From Rhizobium oryzihabitans (lineage in GTDB: Bacteria; Pseudomonadota; Alphaproteobacteria; Rhizobiales; Rhizobiaceae): DNA of 64,000 bases. The position numbers and the translations under genes are program-made. Positions 56,419 to 64,000 of this stretch are shown here, piece by piece (position 1 is the stretch's first letter; every line of letters starts with the position of its first letter). Under the pieces are notes generated by a model, which saw only the letters and a program-made list of their open reading frames with translations, had not been told where the DNA came from and searched no databases. The DNA is taken from contig NZ_CP048632.1 in NCBI RefSeq assembly GCF_010669145.1, positions 1,984,001 through 2,048,000 of the forward strand, written 5' to 3'.

Positions 56419-56664
56419 ATGTCTTCGAAAATGCCGCATGAACATCGCCAAACCCGTGAAATCGTCCTTTCGGATCGTGAACGGCACTATCTGGGGCTGG
56501 TGGCGCGGGGCAAACACCCCTCGCATGTCGCCTTGATGACCGGCGCGGATGAAGCCGATGTGAAGGATACGCTGGAGCGGGTGCGCCACAGGCTGGGTGC
56601 CGCCAATCTGCTGAATGCCGTCAGCATCGCCCTGCTGCGCGGTCTGATTGAACAGGATGTCTGA
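56419..56664 (+). CDS. Small stand-alone LuxR-type helix-turn-helix protein
   Basis: Protein of 81 residues. Nearly the whole length is a LuxR/GerE-type HTH: VLSDRERHYLGLVARGKHPS, DVKDTLERVRHRLGAANLLN, AVSIALLRGLI. It has no receiver or autoinducer domain. Such mini-LuxR proteins occur in Rhizobiaceae; they may dimerise with a full-length regulator or act alone. ATG 56419 is preceded by GAGG. Targets are unknown. Confidence 0.78.
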   Translation: MSSKMPHEHRQTREIVLSDRERHYLGLVARGKHPSHVALMTGADEADVKDTLERVRHRLGAANLLNAVSIALLRGLIEQDV

Positions 56665-56904
56665 TCGTCACCCGTAACAATTCGTTCTCCCGGGCAGCTT
56701 CGAATGCAAAACCAAGAAAGGCTTTTGCTGACGCTGCTCCAGAAGCTTACGCGAAATCGTCCCCTTCCCGTAAGCCAAAACCGAATGAGCGGCTTTCTGC
56801 GTCAGGATCCTTCCCTTTCGATGGAAGGATGGCGGACCAAAAGCGGGTCGGAAATGATTTTCGATCTGCATCGGCGCAGGTTTAAAGCAGCCATGAACGG
56901 TTTG
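56665..56904 (+). ncRNA. Possible small RNA or 3' leader ending at the strong terminator
   Basis: This 240-base stretch between the mini-LuxR gene and the terminator contains no convincing gene. A 85-codon frame at 56704-56961 runs through the terminator and looks spurious. It has a second stem ATCCTTCC (56807-56814) with GGAAGGAT (56823-56830), and the transcript must end at the strong terminator. It may be a trans-acting small RNA or the long 3' untranslated region of the HTH gene. No promoter was identified with confidence. Confidence 0.35.
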
Positions 56905-56941
56905 CCCGGCGGATCATCCGATCCGCCGGGTTTTTATTTTT
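56905..56941 (+). terminator. Strong Rho-independent terminator
   Basis: Perfect stem CCCGGCGGAT (56905-56914) and ATCCGCCGGG (56921-56930), loop CATCCG, then TTTTTATTTTT. Plus-strand orientation only. It closes the mini-LuxR region. Confidence 0.92.
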
Positions 56942-56948
56942 CAATTCG

Positions 56949-57938
56949 TCAAAGCGACTGAATTTCGGCGAGAATATCGCTCTCGACGACAATGCCGCTT
57001 TCCAGCGCCTGCCGGCGGATACCCTGGCTGCGTCGGCCGGGCAAACGTACATTCTCCTGCTTCTCTATCTCGCCGGCGATGAGCGCCAGCCGCTCGACAA
57101 AGCCGGCGCCGCCCGACGACACCGGGTCTATGGCGATGATCGTGTGGCCCAGCGAGGGCGGAGCGCCCTTGTCATCCAGAAGGGAGGAGGCTTCAAATGC
57201 GAAGTTTCCGCCGGTCACTGCGGCTGCCATGATCTCCACCATCAGCGCAAGAGCTGCGCCCTTGGCTTCGCCCGCAGGCACCATCGTTCCCTCAATGGCT
57301 TCTTCGGGATCGGTCGTCGGCCGGCCGTTTCTATCGAGCGCCCAGTCACCCGGAATGGTTTCACCCTTCTGGCGTGCTGCCATGATCTTTCCACGCGCCA
57401 CCTTGGACAGAGCCAGATCGATCACCAGCGGATCGGCACCGCCAACCGGGGTGGCGAATGCAATCGGATTGGTGCCATAGAGCGGTTTGCTGCCGCCCCA
57501 GGGCGCCATGGATGCCGGCGCATTGGCGAACATCAGCGCCACAAGACCCATGTCCGCAAGACGTTCGACGGTGAGCGCCATGACGCCGGCATGATGGGAG
57601 CGATGGATCGCAGCGAGCGCGATGCCCTGCTGCCGAACCATATCAGGCAGTTCCTGCAGGGCGCAGTCGATCGCCGGATAAGCGTAGCCGTGATTGGCAT
57701 CGATCGACAGAACACCCGGCTTGACGCGCGTCACGACCGGCCGGGCATTGCCATTGACCTTTCCGACCCGCGCCTGGCGGACATAAACGGGGATGCGGCG
57801 AAAACCGTGGCCGCTCTGGCCTGCCGCCTCGGATGCGACGAGCGCTTTTGCCACGGAGCGGGCGTTTTGCGGCAGAACGCCGTTGCGTTCAAAGATAGAG
57901 GATACGAGATCCTCCGCCTCTGCGATTGAGAATTTCAT
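56949..57938 (-). CDS. Ldh-family (malate/L-lactate/ureidoglycolate type) dehydrogenase
   Basis: NAD(P)-dependent dehydrogenase of the Ldh2 family, 329 residues. Typical regions: AAGQSGHGFRRIPVYVRQAR (His), AIHRSHHAGVMALTVERLAD, MFANAPASMAPWGG, KPLYGTNPIAFATPVG and ALSKVARGKIMAARQKGE, then DRNGRPTTDPEEAIEGTMVP. The family reduces or oxidises 2-oxo/2-hydroxy acids, delta-1-piperideine-2-carboxylate or ureidoglycolate; the substrate here cannot be read. The stop lies 8 bases from the T tract of the terminator on the other strand. Confidence 0.88.
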   Translation of the reverse strand: MKFSIAEAEDLVSSIFERNGVLPQNARSVAKALVASEAAGQSGHGFRRIPVYVRQARVGKVNGNARPVVTRVKPGVLSIDANHGYAYPAIDCALQELPDMVRQQGIALAAIHRSHHAGVMALTVERLADMGLVALMFANAPASMAPWGGSKPLYGTNPIAFATPVGGADPLVIDLALSKVARGKIMAARQKGETIPGDWALDRNGRPTTDPEEAIEGTMVPAGEAKGAALALMVEIMAAAVTGGNFAFEASSLLDDKGAPPSLGHTIIAIDPVSSGGAGFVERLALIAGEIEKQENVRLPGRRSQGIRRQALESGIVVESDILAEIQSL

Positions 57939-58127
57939 TCCGGAATGCCTCTGCGTGTTAAGTCGACAAGACCTACACCATCGAAAACATTCGCGAAATG
58001 CAATTCAGACCCAAACAGATATCTTCTCGAGAAGATCGGCCAAGCATGCACACTCTCGTCAGGAATGCGGCATTTAAGGCCGGAGCTTATTCCAGCAAAA
58101 CTGTGATGTGGTTTTGCTGGAATCGAT

Positions 58128-59006
58128 CTAGCGGATGCTGATCGGCAAGGTGATTGTCTTGTTTGCGTCCGGCGGCGGCGCGGGCACCGGTGATGCGCTC
58201 TGAATCCAGGCCGCGATCTGCTGGTCGATCGAGGAATCACCCGTGGACTGCACCACACTGACCCCGCTGATGGCGCCTGCATCGTTAACCCGGAACCTGA
58301 CGGTCGCTGTCATCGCGTCGCTGCGAAGCGAACGGGGTTTACGCCGCTGGATATGCGAGCGAACCTTCGATCCCCATTTTGCAGGCGAGGCGGAAGACGA
58401 CGAGAAGAAACCGGCATTGTTGCGCGATGCCGCGGTCCGATCGGACTGCTGTGTCTCGGCCTTCGCCGTTTCGCGCAGTTCCGATGCCTGCTGCGGTTTG
58501 GGGCGCTGGCGCTCGACCTTCTTCTTGTCTTCCGGTTCTTTCTTTTCCACCTTCTTTTCGACCGGCGGCGGCGGTGGCCGGATGACGGGCAAGGGAACCT
58601 CGACATTTTCGAGTTCCGCCATCATCTGTTCCTGCACGGGATCGATCGGCTCCACCGGTTCAGGAATTTCCTGCGGTTCGACGATCTCCTCGACCGGAGG
58701 TTCCGGCGGCTGCACGGGTTCCGGCGGCGGCGTTTCCACAACCGGCTCAGGTGGCGGCGGCTCCTCCGGGGTGACTTCCTCCACCGGCTGGCTGTTGTCG
58801 CTCTTTACCTCTTCGGCGTCTTCAACATCCTGCGCCGGCGTGGTTTCCTCGGTGTTCACCGCTTCCGGTATCGCCGCCATTTCGATCATGATCGCGGCAG
58901 GCGGCGGCCCGCCGGCATCCAGCTCCTCGGGCTCCTGCATCAGGTAATAGGCAAACCCGGCATGAACGCCCAGCATGAGCAGCGCCGCGGCGGACCACAG
59001 CGTCAC
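58128..59006 (-). CDS. tonB: TonB energy-transducing protein (probable N-terminal frameshift)
   Basis: TonB of at least 292 residues: one N-terminal membrane helix (WSAAALLMLGVHAGFAYYLM), a long Pro/Glu-rich spacer in residues about 30-170 (PPEPVVETPPPEPVQPPEPP), and the C-terminal TonB domain with KWGSKVRSHIQRRKPRSL and a final strand pair. The GTG start at 59006 is odd: an upstream ATG at 59053 with GGGAACGG would give a normal N-terminal tail MTENGYPQSRHSRLG but is out of frame by one base at the C run 59009-59012. One more base there would join them. TonB links proton energy from ExbBD to outer-membrane siderophore receptors. It is last in the exbB-exbD-tonB operon. Confidence 0.88.
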   Translation of the reverse strand: MTLWSAAALLMLGVHAGFAYYLMQEPEELDAGGPPPAAIMIEMAAIPEAVNTEETTPAQDVEDAEEVKSDNSQPVEEVTPEEPPPPEPVVETPPPEPVQPPEPPVEEIVEPQEIPEPVEPIDPVQEQMMAELENVEVPLPVIRPPPPPVEKKVEKKEPEDKKKVERQRPKPQQASELRETAKAETQQSDRTAASRNNAGFFSSSSASPAKWGSKVRSHIQRRKPRSLRSDAMTATVRFRVNDAGAISGVSVVQSTGDSSIDQQIAAWIQSASPVPAPPPDANKTITLPISIR

Positions 59007-59081
59007 TTCCCCAGACGGGAATGTCGGGACTGCGGGTAGCCGTTTTCAGTCATGGCGCCGTTCCCGGCGCTGCAGGCTGGC

Positions 59082-59549
59082 TTACGGGTTGGCCAAGGGC
59101 TGTACCGAACCTGCGGGCTGCGATGTCGCAGCCGCATTTTCCAGACCCACCAGGGCGATCTTCAGATATCCGGCGTCCCTGAGCAGGTTCATGATTTCCA
59201 TGAAGTGGCCATAGTCGACGGCCTTGTCTGCGCGCAGGAAGATACGCGTATCCTTCTTGCCGCCCGTCTGCCTGTCGATCGAGGCTGCAAGTGCCTCCCG
59301 GGAAACCGTATCATTGCCGAGATTGAGAGACAGATCGTCCTTCACCGTCAGATAAAGCGGCTCTTCCGGACGCTCCGCCGGCTTGGCCGTGGATGCGGGA
59401 AGATCGACATTCACATCCACCGTCGCCAATGGCGCGGCGACCATGAAGATGATCAGCAAAACCAGCATCACGTCGATAAAAGGTGTGACGTTGATCTCGT
59501 GGTTTTCGGAGAGATCGTCTCCGCTATTTTCGCGAATACCGCCAGCCAT
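59082..59549 (-). CDS. exbD: Biopolymer transport protein ExbD
   Basis: ExbD, 155 residues, single N-terminal membrane helix (INVTPFIDVMLVLLIIFMVA) with the essential Asp in IDVMLVLL, and a periplasmic domain with RADKAVDYGHFMEIMNLLRD. It forms the proton channel with ExbB. It follows exbB by 6 bases and precedes tonB by 28 (to ATG 59053) bases. The order exbB-exbD-tonB supports the call over TolR. Confidence 0.94.
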   Translation of the reverse strand: MAGGIRENSGDDLSENHEINVTPFIDVMLVLLIIFMVAAPLATVDVNVDLPASTAKPAERPEEPLYLTVKDDLSLNLGNDTVSREALAASIDRQTGGKKDTRIFLRADKAVDYGHFMEIMNLLRDAGYLKIALVGLENAAATSQPAGSVQPLANP

Positions 59550-59555
59550 GACCGA

Positions 59556-60731
59556 TCACCGTCCGACGAGTGACACTGCGGGCTTGCTGGTGCTGCCCGG
59601 CGGAATGCGGCGGAAATCGAGATCGCGGCTGACGAGGCGTTCCACGCCTGCAGCTGCGTCCGCCAGCAGATGGCGGTAGCCGGTAATGGAGCGGGCAAAG
59701 ACGTTGTAGATCACCACCGCCGGAATAGCGGCAACGAGACCGATGGCGGTGGCAAGCAGCGCTTCGGCAATGCCGGGAGCCACGACGGCGAGGTTGGTGG
59801 TCTGCGATTCCGAAATGCTGATAAAGGAGTTCATGATGCCCCAGACGGTACCAAACAGGCCGACGAAGGGAGCGGTGGAACCGATGGTCGCCAGAACACC
59901 CGTTCCGCGCGACATGCGGCGACCTGCATGGGTCTCGATGCGCGACAGGGCCGAAGACACACGCTCCTTTATGCCGCCACCGTCCGTGTGTTCGATCACC
60001 GCATCGGAAAGCTGCATTTCGTGGGTTGCCATACGCAGCATCAAGGCTACCGGTCCGCCCTTTTTCTCGACAGCCTCGGTCGCCTCGTTCAGGGTTTTTG
60101 CCCGGCGGATGACCTTGAGCGTCGCACCGGCGCGCACGCGCGCACCGGCAAGTTCGATCGATTTCGCAACCCAGACCGTCCAAGTGACGAGCGATGCGAA
60201 GGCGAGACCGATCATCACACCCTTTACGACCCAGTCTGCCGCCATGAACATGCCCCAGGGGGACAGGTTGTGCGGAATGTCCGCACGATGTTCGGCACTA
60301 GCAGGCTCGGTGCTTACGGGTTCAATCGGGGTGGAGACTTCGTTCGGCGCGGCCGTAGTGTTCGTTGGCGCGGGCTGTTCAATCTGTGTCGGCTGCGGCG
60401 CAACACCTTCAGCCGCCGGCGCGGGGTTACCTGCGGCAGGCGCAGACTGGGCCGGGGCGGGCTGCGCGGCGGCCGGTTGTTCCGGTGCGGCAGCGGAAGG
60501 TGGTGCCGGCTGGATCGCCGGGGCGCTCGGCGTCGCCGGGGCTTCCGCCGGCTGCTGCGCGGGCTGAACCGTTTCCGTTGCGGGGGCTGACTGGGTGTCA
60601 GATGCCGACTGAGCAAAAACCGCTCCGGCACTCAAGCCGGCCAGCAAGGCGGCCGTCATGGCAAGTGAGATATGCCGTGTTTTGTTTGCCTTGGTGAAGG
60701 ACGCGGAAGAAGTTGAGGTCACAGCTGACAT
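59556..60731 (-). CDS. exbB: Biopolymer transport protein ExbB with Pro/Ala-rich N-terminal extension
   Basis: ExbB, 391 residues, longer than the E. coli form of 244. A Sec signal (LLAGLSAGAVFAQ) is followed by a Pro/Ala/Gln-rich periplasmic stretch of about 110 residues, then the MotA/TolQ/ExbB core with a first helix (WVVKGVMIGLAFASLVTWTV), GVLATIGSTAPFVGLFGTVW and the last helix LLATAIGLVAAIPAVVIYNV. The extension is typical for rhizobial ExbB and may contact the periplasmic domain of ExbD/TonB. A dyad overlaps the likely promoter upstream. Confidence 0.93.
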   Translation of the reverse strand: MSAVTSTSSASFTKANKTRHISLAMTAALLAGLSAGAVFAQSASDTQSAPATETVQPAQQPAEAPATPSAPAIQPAPPSAAAPEQPAAAQPAPAQSAPAAGNPAPAAEGVAPQPTQIEQPAPTNTTAAPNEVSTPIEPVSTEPASAEHRADIPHNLSPWGMFMAADWVVKGVMIGLAFASLVTWTVWVAKSIELAGARVRAGATLKVIRRAKTLNEATEAVEKKGGPVALMLRMATHEMQLSDAVIEHTDGGGIKERVSSALSRIETHAGRRMSRGTGVLATIGSTAPFVGLFGTVWGIMNSFISISESQTTNLAVVAPGIAEALLATAIGLVAAIPAVVIYNVFARSITGYRHLLADAAAGVERLVSRDLDFRRIPPGSTSKPAVSLVGR

Positions 60732-60849
60732 AATTTTTATCCCGGATTTCCGTCGATGAACTCACCCGCAGATTGACCGGTTTTACGAAAACCGGGGCCC
60801 TAACGGATACCGTCGTGAAAGCTTGACGTTCCGATAATAAACCTGAGTT

Positions 60850-60877
60850 CTTTTGACAACTATTATATTGTCAAAAG
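60850..60877. promoter_or_regulatory. Dyad overlapping the exbB promoter
   Basis: Perfect 10-base arms CTTTTGACAA (60850-60859) and TTGTCAAAAG (60868-60877) around TATTATA. On the minus strand a TATAAT box lies at 60862-60867, about 130 bases before exbB, so a protein on the dyad would block it. It is not an IRO box match (spacing 14, not 9). Likely an iron-control site, identity unknown. Confidence 0.6.
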
Positions 60878-60924
60878 ACGACCCGTAAACTCTTCTTTAC
60901 AAAAAATTGACCGGCCTAAGGCCT

Positions 60925-61662
60925 TTAACTGGTCTGCGAAGGCGAAAATTGCGCCACCAGGGCGTGGCGGTCGCCGGGATAGGTCACGCGGACACGGGTG
61001 ACATAGTCCGTTCCATGCCAGGTCCGGCGGTCAATGACCAGACACGCCGCACCGGAAGTTATCCCCAGCGCCGCCGCATTTTTGCGGTCGGCGGAAACGG
61101 CGCTGATGCGGTGTTCGGCGGCACTCCAGGGCACCATTTTCAGCAGCCACGTTCCCGGCCCGATCTGCGAAAAATCCGTAAATTCCGCATCGGGAACAGA
61201 GGTGACATTAATGATGCGTTCCTCAAGGCAAAAAGGAACACCGCCGGCAAAATGCGTGCAGGTAAGTTCCAGAACCCGGGCACCGGCGGCAAGCGCCATG
61301 GCCGCGCCGTCTTTTTCACCCGCGGGGCGCAGGCGTCGCTTGTCGAGACGGTAGCTGTAAACCAGGCCGAGCGCCTGCACTTCCCGTTCGATGTCGTGGA
61401 TTTCCAGCACGGCCGATTGCGCATGGGGCTGGCGAACGAAGGTGCCGAGACGGCGGCGTCGTTCAATCAGGCCACGCTGCACCAATTCGCTGAGAGCCTT
61501 GTTCACCGTCATGCGCGAGCAGGCATATTGCCGGGTCATCTCGTGTTCGAAGGGAATACGATACCCCGGCGGCCACTCACCCGACATGATGTGGCGCTCG
61601 ACATCATTGCGGATGCGTTCGTGCAGCGATTTTTCCTGAAGATCGGCGCCTGTGCTCCTCAT
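60925..61662 (-). CDS. GntR-family regulator, HutC subfamily
   Basis: GntR regulator of 245 residues. HTH at about 15-75 (RIRNDVERHIMSGEWPPGYR, YACSRMTVNKALSELVQRGL), UTRA domain after it, with the HutC-like pattern GTWLLKMVPWSAAEHRISAV. Histidine-utilisation repressors share it, but here the gene is downstream of a NitT/TauT-type ABC importer, so it may respond to a different ligand, for instance a histidine-related compound. No hut enzyme is in the window. Likely last gene of the importer operon; it starts 35 bases after the ATPase stop. Confidence 0.86.
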   Translation of the reverse strand: MRSTGADLQEKSLHERIRNDVERHIMSGEWPPGYRIPFEHEMTRQYACSRMTVNKALSELVQRGLIERRRRLGTFVRQPHAQSAVLEIHDIEREVQALGLVYSYRLDKRRLRPAGEKDGAAMALAAGARVLELTCTHFAGGVPFCLEERIINVTSVPDAEFTDFSQIGPGTWLLKMVPWSAAEHRISAVSADRKNAAALGITSGAACLVIDRRTWHGTDYVTRVRVTYPGDRHALVAQFSPSQTS

Positions 61663-61697
61663 CCCGATGCTTCCATCCTCCCGTTTCGCTGGATCAA

Positions 61698-62482
61698 CTA
61701 TCCATGGGCAGCGGCGGCAATCGCCTCACTGCGGATTTCCTCCGTCAGCTTGGCGCGCAGCTCAGAAAATTCCGGGCTGGCCTTGACCGTGTAGTGGCGC
61801 GGATGCGGCAGGTCGACCGGTGTGATCGACTTGATGCGCCCCGGCCTTGCGGACATGGTCACCACGCGCGACGCCATGAACACCGCCTCCTCGATGTCAT
61901 GGGTGACGAAAATGACCGTCTTCTGCTCCCGCTCCCATATTCCCAGCAGCAATTCCTGCATCAGCCCGCGCGTCTGGTTGTCGAGAGCGCCGAAAGGCTC
62001 GTCGAGCAGCAGGATTTTCGGGCCGTTCGCCAGGGCGCGGGCAATCGCCGTTCTCTGCTGCATACCGCCCGACAGTTGTTTCGGCCAATGGTTCTCGAAG
62101 CCCCGCAGGCCGACCTTGTCGATATAGCTATCGACGATCTCCCACTTCTCCTTCTCGGCCACGCCGCGTTCGCGCAGGCCGAAGGCGACGTTTTCGCGGA
62201 TCGTCAGCCAGGGAAACAGCGTGTAGGACTGGAACACCATGCCGCGATCCGCCCCGGTCCCGTAACCGCACTGCCGGATAGCAGGACCTCGCCCGTCGTC
62301 GGGCGATCAAGACCGGCGATAATGCGCAGCAGGGTCGATTTTCCGCATCCCGAAGGGCCGAGAATGGTCACGAAATCATTGCGGGGGATATCCAGATCAG
62401 TCGGCTGCAAGGCCAGTGTCGGCTGCCCGCCCTGTACACCCGGAAAGGTGCGGCTGACGCCCTTGATAACGAGTTCGCTCAT
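61698..62482 (-). pseudogene. NitT/TauT-type ABC transporter ATPase, frameshifted
   Basis: ATPase with Walker A LGPSGCGKSTLLRIIAGLD near residue 42, then the frame stops making sense at the C run 62252-62255 (GGGG on the coding strand). The second frame resumes with MVFQSYTLFPWLTIRENVAF and carries the signature LSGGMQQRTAIARALANGPK, Walker B ILLLDEPFGALDN and H-loop FVTHDIEEA to the normal end. One more G would give an intact protein of about 260 residues. This is the same pattern as in the other broken genes of the window. It overlaps the permease stop region at 62482. Confidence 0.87.
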
Positions 62483-63255
62483 CAGGCAAGCCTCCAGGAG
62501 AAAAGCTTCCGGTTCAGCGATTTGAACGCGAAGTCAGAAATAAGTCCGATAACACCGATGACGATGATGCCGAAGATGATCTGCCCGGTCGCCATCAGCG
62601 CCTGGCTGTTGATGATCATATAGCCAATGCCTGAGGAAGCGCCGATCAGCTCCGCAACGATGACGTAGGTCCAGGCCCAGCCGAGGACGAGACGGAGGAT
62701 TTCAGCAATATCGGGTGCATTGGCGGGAATGAGAACGCGGCGCACCACGCCCCGGTCCTTCGCGCCCAGCGTATAGGCCGCCTCCACCAGATCGCGTCTT
62801 GTCCCCGCAACCGCCACGGCTACCATCAGAATGATCTGGAAAACCGCGCCAATGAAGATCACCAGCAATTTCTGCATCTCGCCAATGCCGGCCCATAGAA
62901 TGAGCAGCGGCACGAAGGCGGAAGCCGGAAGATAGCGCGCAAAAGATACGAAGGGCTCAAGCAGCGCCTCGACAGGCTTGTAAGCCCCCATGGCGATGCC
63001 GACCGGCACGGCAACGAGCGATGCCAGCACGAAGCCGCCCACCACGCGCCAGATCGTCATGCCTATATCGCCGGCAAATCCCTGATCGGTCAGCAGATAG
63101 ATGCCGTCCTTGAGCATGGTGATGGGGTCGGCCAGAAAGGTTGGCGATACGAAACCGCCCAGCGTGGCAAAACCCCAGGCGGAGAAAAAAAGCACGAAGA
63201 ACAGAATGCCGAGAAAAATCCTCGTGCTGTTCTTTATGGGTTGAAGAGGTTGCAT
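62482..63255 (-). CDS. NitT/TauT-type ABC transporter permease
   Basis: Permease of 257 residues with six or so helices. Features: an N-terminal helix (IFLGILFFVLFFSAWGFATL), VPVGIAMGAYKPVEALLEPF, ASAFVPLLILWAGIGEMQKL and the EAA region YTLGAKDRGVVRRVLIPANA, then DIAEILRLVLGWAWTYVIVAE. Such importers carry taurine, sulfonates, nitrate, pyrimidine precursors or similar; the specificity is not visible. Downstream ATPase start overlaps its stop by one base. Confidence 0.9.
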   Translation of the reverse strand: MQPLQPIKNSTRIFLGILFFVLFFSAWGFATLGGFVSPTFLADPITMLKDGIYLLTDQGFAGDIGMTIWRVVGGFVLASLVAVPVGIAMGAYKPVEALLEPFVSFARYLPASAFVPLLILWAGIGEMQKLLVIFIGAVFQIILMVAVAVAGTRRDLVEAAYTLGAKDRGVVRRVLIPANAPDIAEILRLVLGWAWTYVIVAELIGASSGIGYMIINSQALMATGQIIFGIIVIGVIGLISDFAFKSLNRKLFSWRLA

Positions 63256-63398
63256 CCTGTCGCCTGTCTGGAGAACCGGCGCGGCACTTCTGACGCCGCG
63301 CCATCAAAGCGCCGTGCGTCGTCCATGACGCACAAGACGCTGTAACGCTTCTGACCGGCCGCAATATCCCCGAAGGAAAATGCAGCCGCCTGCTTCTG

Positions 63399-64000
63399 CT
63401 ACTTGATGAAGGAGGTGTCCGCGAGTGTCGAAAGATCGGGCTTCGCCTTTATCACGCCGATTTCCAGAAGCAGATCAGCCGATTTTTCGGAGAATGTCTT
63501 GAATTCGCCCTCGAAGAATTTCTGGTTGGCGGCCTTGTCCTGCCATTCCAGGAATTTTGCCGAGGCTGCGAATGCCTCTCCTGCCTGCTTCACATCCGCT
63601 CCCATCGTCTCATAGGACTTTTCGGGGTCGGACTTGATGAGGTCGAGAGCCTGGAAATAGCTGTCCGCCAAGGCTTTCGCCGCCTGCGGATTGTCCTTCA
63701 GGAAATCCGGTGTGCAGCCGAACGTATCCATGACGGCGGGATAATCTAGCGTCGTGGCGAGGATTTTTCCCTTGTCTGGCGCGGCGCGCACGGTGGACAG
63801 ATAGGGCTCATAGGTCATGGCCGCATCGTTCTGGCCGGCGACAAATGCTTGCGCGGCCGGTCCCGGCTCAAGGTTGACGACCTTGACGTCCTTCAGGGTG
63901 AGGCCGTTTTCCTTGAGTATCCAGGCAAGGAAGAAATAGGGGGACGTGCCCGGTGCAGAAGCGGCAACCGTCTTGCCCCTGAGGTCCGCGACCTTTGAAA
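63399..64000 (-). CDS. NitT/TauT-type ABC transporter binding protein (5' end outside window)
   Basis: The frame is open to the right edge, so only the C-terminal 200 residues or so are seen. It shows VADLRGKTVAASAPGTSPYF, FLAWILKENGLTLKDVKVVN and VAGQNDAAMTYEPYLSTVRA, the typical SBP of the NMT1/SsuA/TauA group. An ATG at 63818 is internal. It is the first gene of the importer group, separated by 143 bases from the permease. No ligand assignment is possible from this part. Confidence 0.88.
   Translation of the reverse strand, partial: SKVADLRGKTVAASAPGTSPYFFLAWILKENGLTLKDVKVVNLEPGPAAQAFVAGQNDAAMTYEPYLSTVRAAPDKGKILATTLDYPAVMDTFGCTPDFLKDNPQAAKALADSYFQALDLIKSDPEKSYETMGADVKQAGEAFAASAKFLEWQDKAANQKFFEGEFKTFSEKSADLLLEIGVIKAKPDLSTLADTSFIK

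Noticed and set aside
56704..56961. 85-codon plus-strand frame before the Ldh gene
   Set aside because: It reads through a strong terminator and ends inside the Ldh gene; no known motif.
1..64000. CRISPR arrays, insertion sequences, prophage, tRNA or rRNA genes
   Set aside because: No regularly spaced repeats, transposase or integrase motifs, or tRNA-like cloverleaf sequence were noticed when reading the gaps.

Overview
The window looks like a stretch of an Agrobacterium (Rhizobiaceae, Alphaproteobacteria) main chromosome. The evidence is a ctp-type Flp/Tad pilus cluster, rirA with rhizobial iron-control motifs, a rhizobial-style C-P lyase cluster, a YejABEF importer, an ExbB with a long Pro/Ala-rich N-terminal extension, and a dense GC-rich layout with short intergenic gaps. 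I see no phage, insertion sequence, CRISPR array, tRNA or rRNA. Species assignment is inference from gene content; no database was searched.

Layout. 1-6.7 kb: the 3' part of the Flp/Tad pilus operon (secretin ctpD partial, ctpE-ctpI), closed by a strong terminator, with a TadD-like TPR lipoprotein convergent to it. 7.7-16.1 kb: housekeeping genes (M17 aminopeptidase, pncB, secreted small protein, MarR + NlpC/P60 pair, DUF475/TerC membrane protein, EamA exporter, LysR), with one rhizobial-type palindromic repeat near 12.6 kb. 16.2-20.1 kb: mmsA, then a DUF898 membrane protein translationally coupled to an M48 metallopeptidase. 20.1-21.9 kb: an iron-type binding protein divergent from rirA, with candidate RirA and Irr sites between them. 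22-27 kb: AbrB-type permease and a YehZYXW/OsmF-type ABC importer. 27-32 kb: gntK, then puuB/puuA-like and dadA-like catabolic genes on the other strand. 31.8-37.7 kb: yejABEF, which in A. tumefaciens is linked to muropeptide uptake, followed by mepA, mgsA, glk and dapB.

41.4-54.8 kb is a nearly complete phosphonate (C-P lyase) locus: phnF divergent from phnGHIJKL plus a hexapeptide acyltransferase, then phnCDE1E2, a DUF1045 protein, phnM and phnN. A dyad operator lies in front of phnG and a three-repeat Pho box in front of phnC. The cluster should import phosphonates (PhnCDE), transfer them to ribose triphosphate (PhnGHIL), remove pyrophosphate (PhnM), cleave the C-P bond (PhnJ) and recycle ribose bisphosphate (PhnN). 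phnP is missing and the DUF1045 protein has the two HxT motifs of 2H phosphoesterases. A 30-codon membrane-protein ORF with a good ribosome site lies antisense between phnI and phnJ.

54.9-64 kb: an AraC regulator, a mini LuxR-type HTH protein, a region ending in a strong terminator that may be a small RNA, an Ldh-family dehydrogenase, tonB-exbD-exbB, and a HutC-like regulator with a NitT/TauT-type ABC importer cut by the window end.

Four genes (osmF-like binding protein, phnN, tonB N-terminus, the TauB-like ATPase) are each disrupted by one missing base in a 4-base G or C run where five would restore the frame. This pattern suggests systematic homopolymer under-calling rather than real gene decay.
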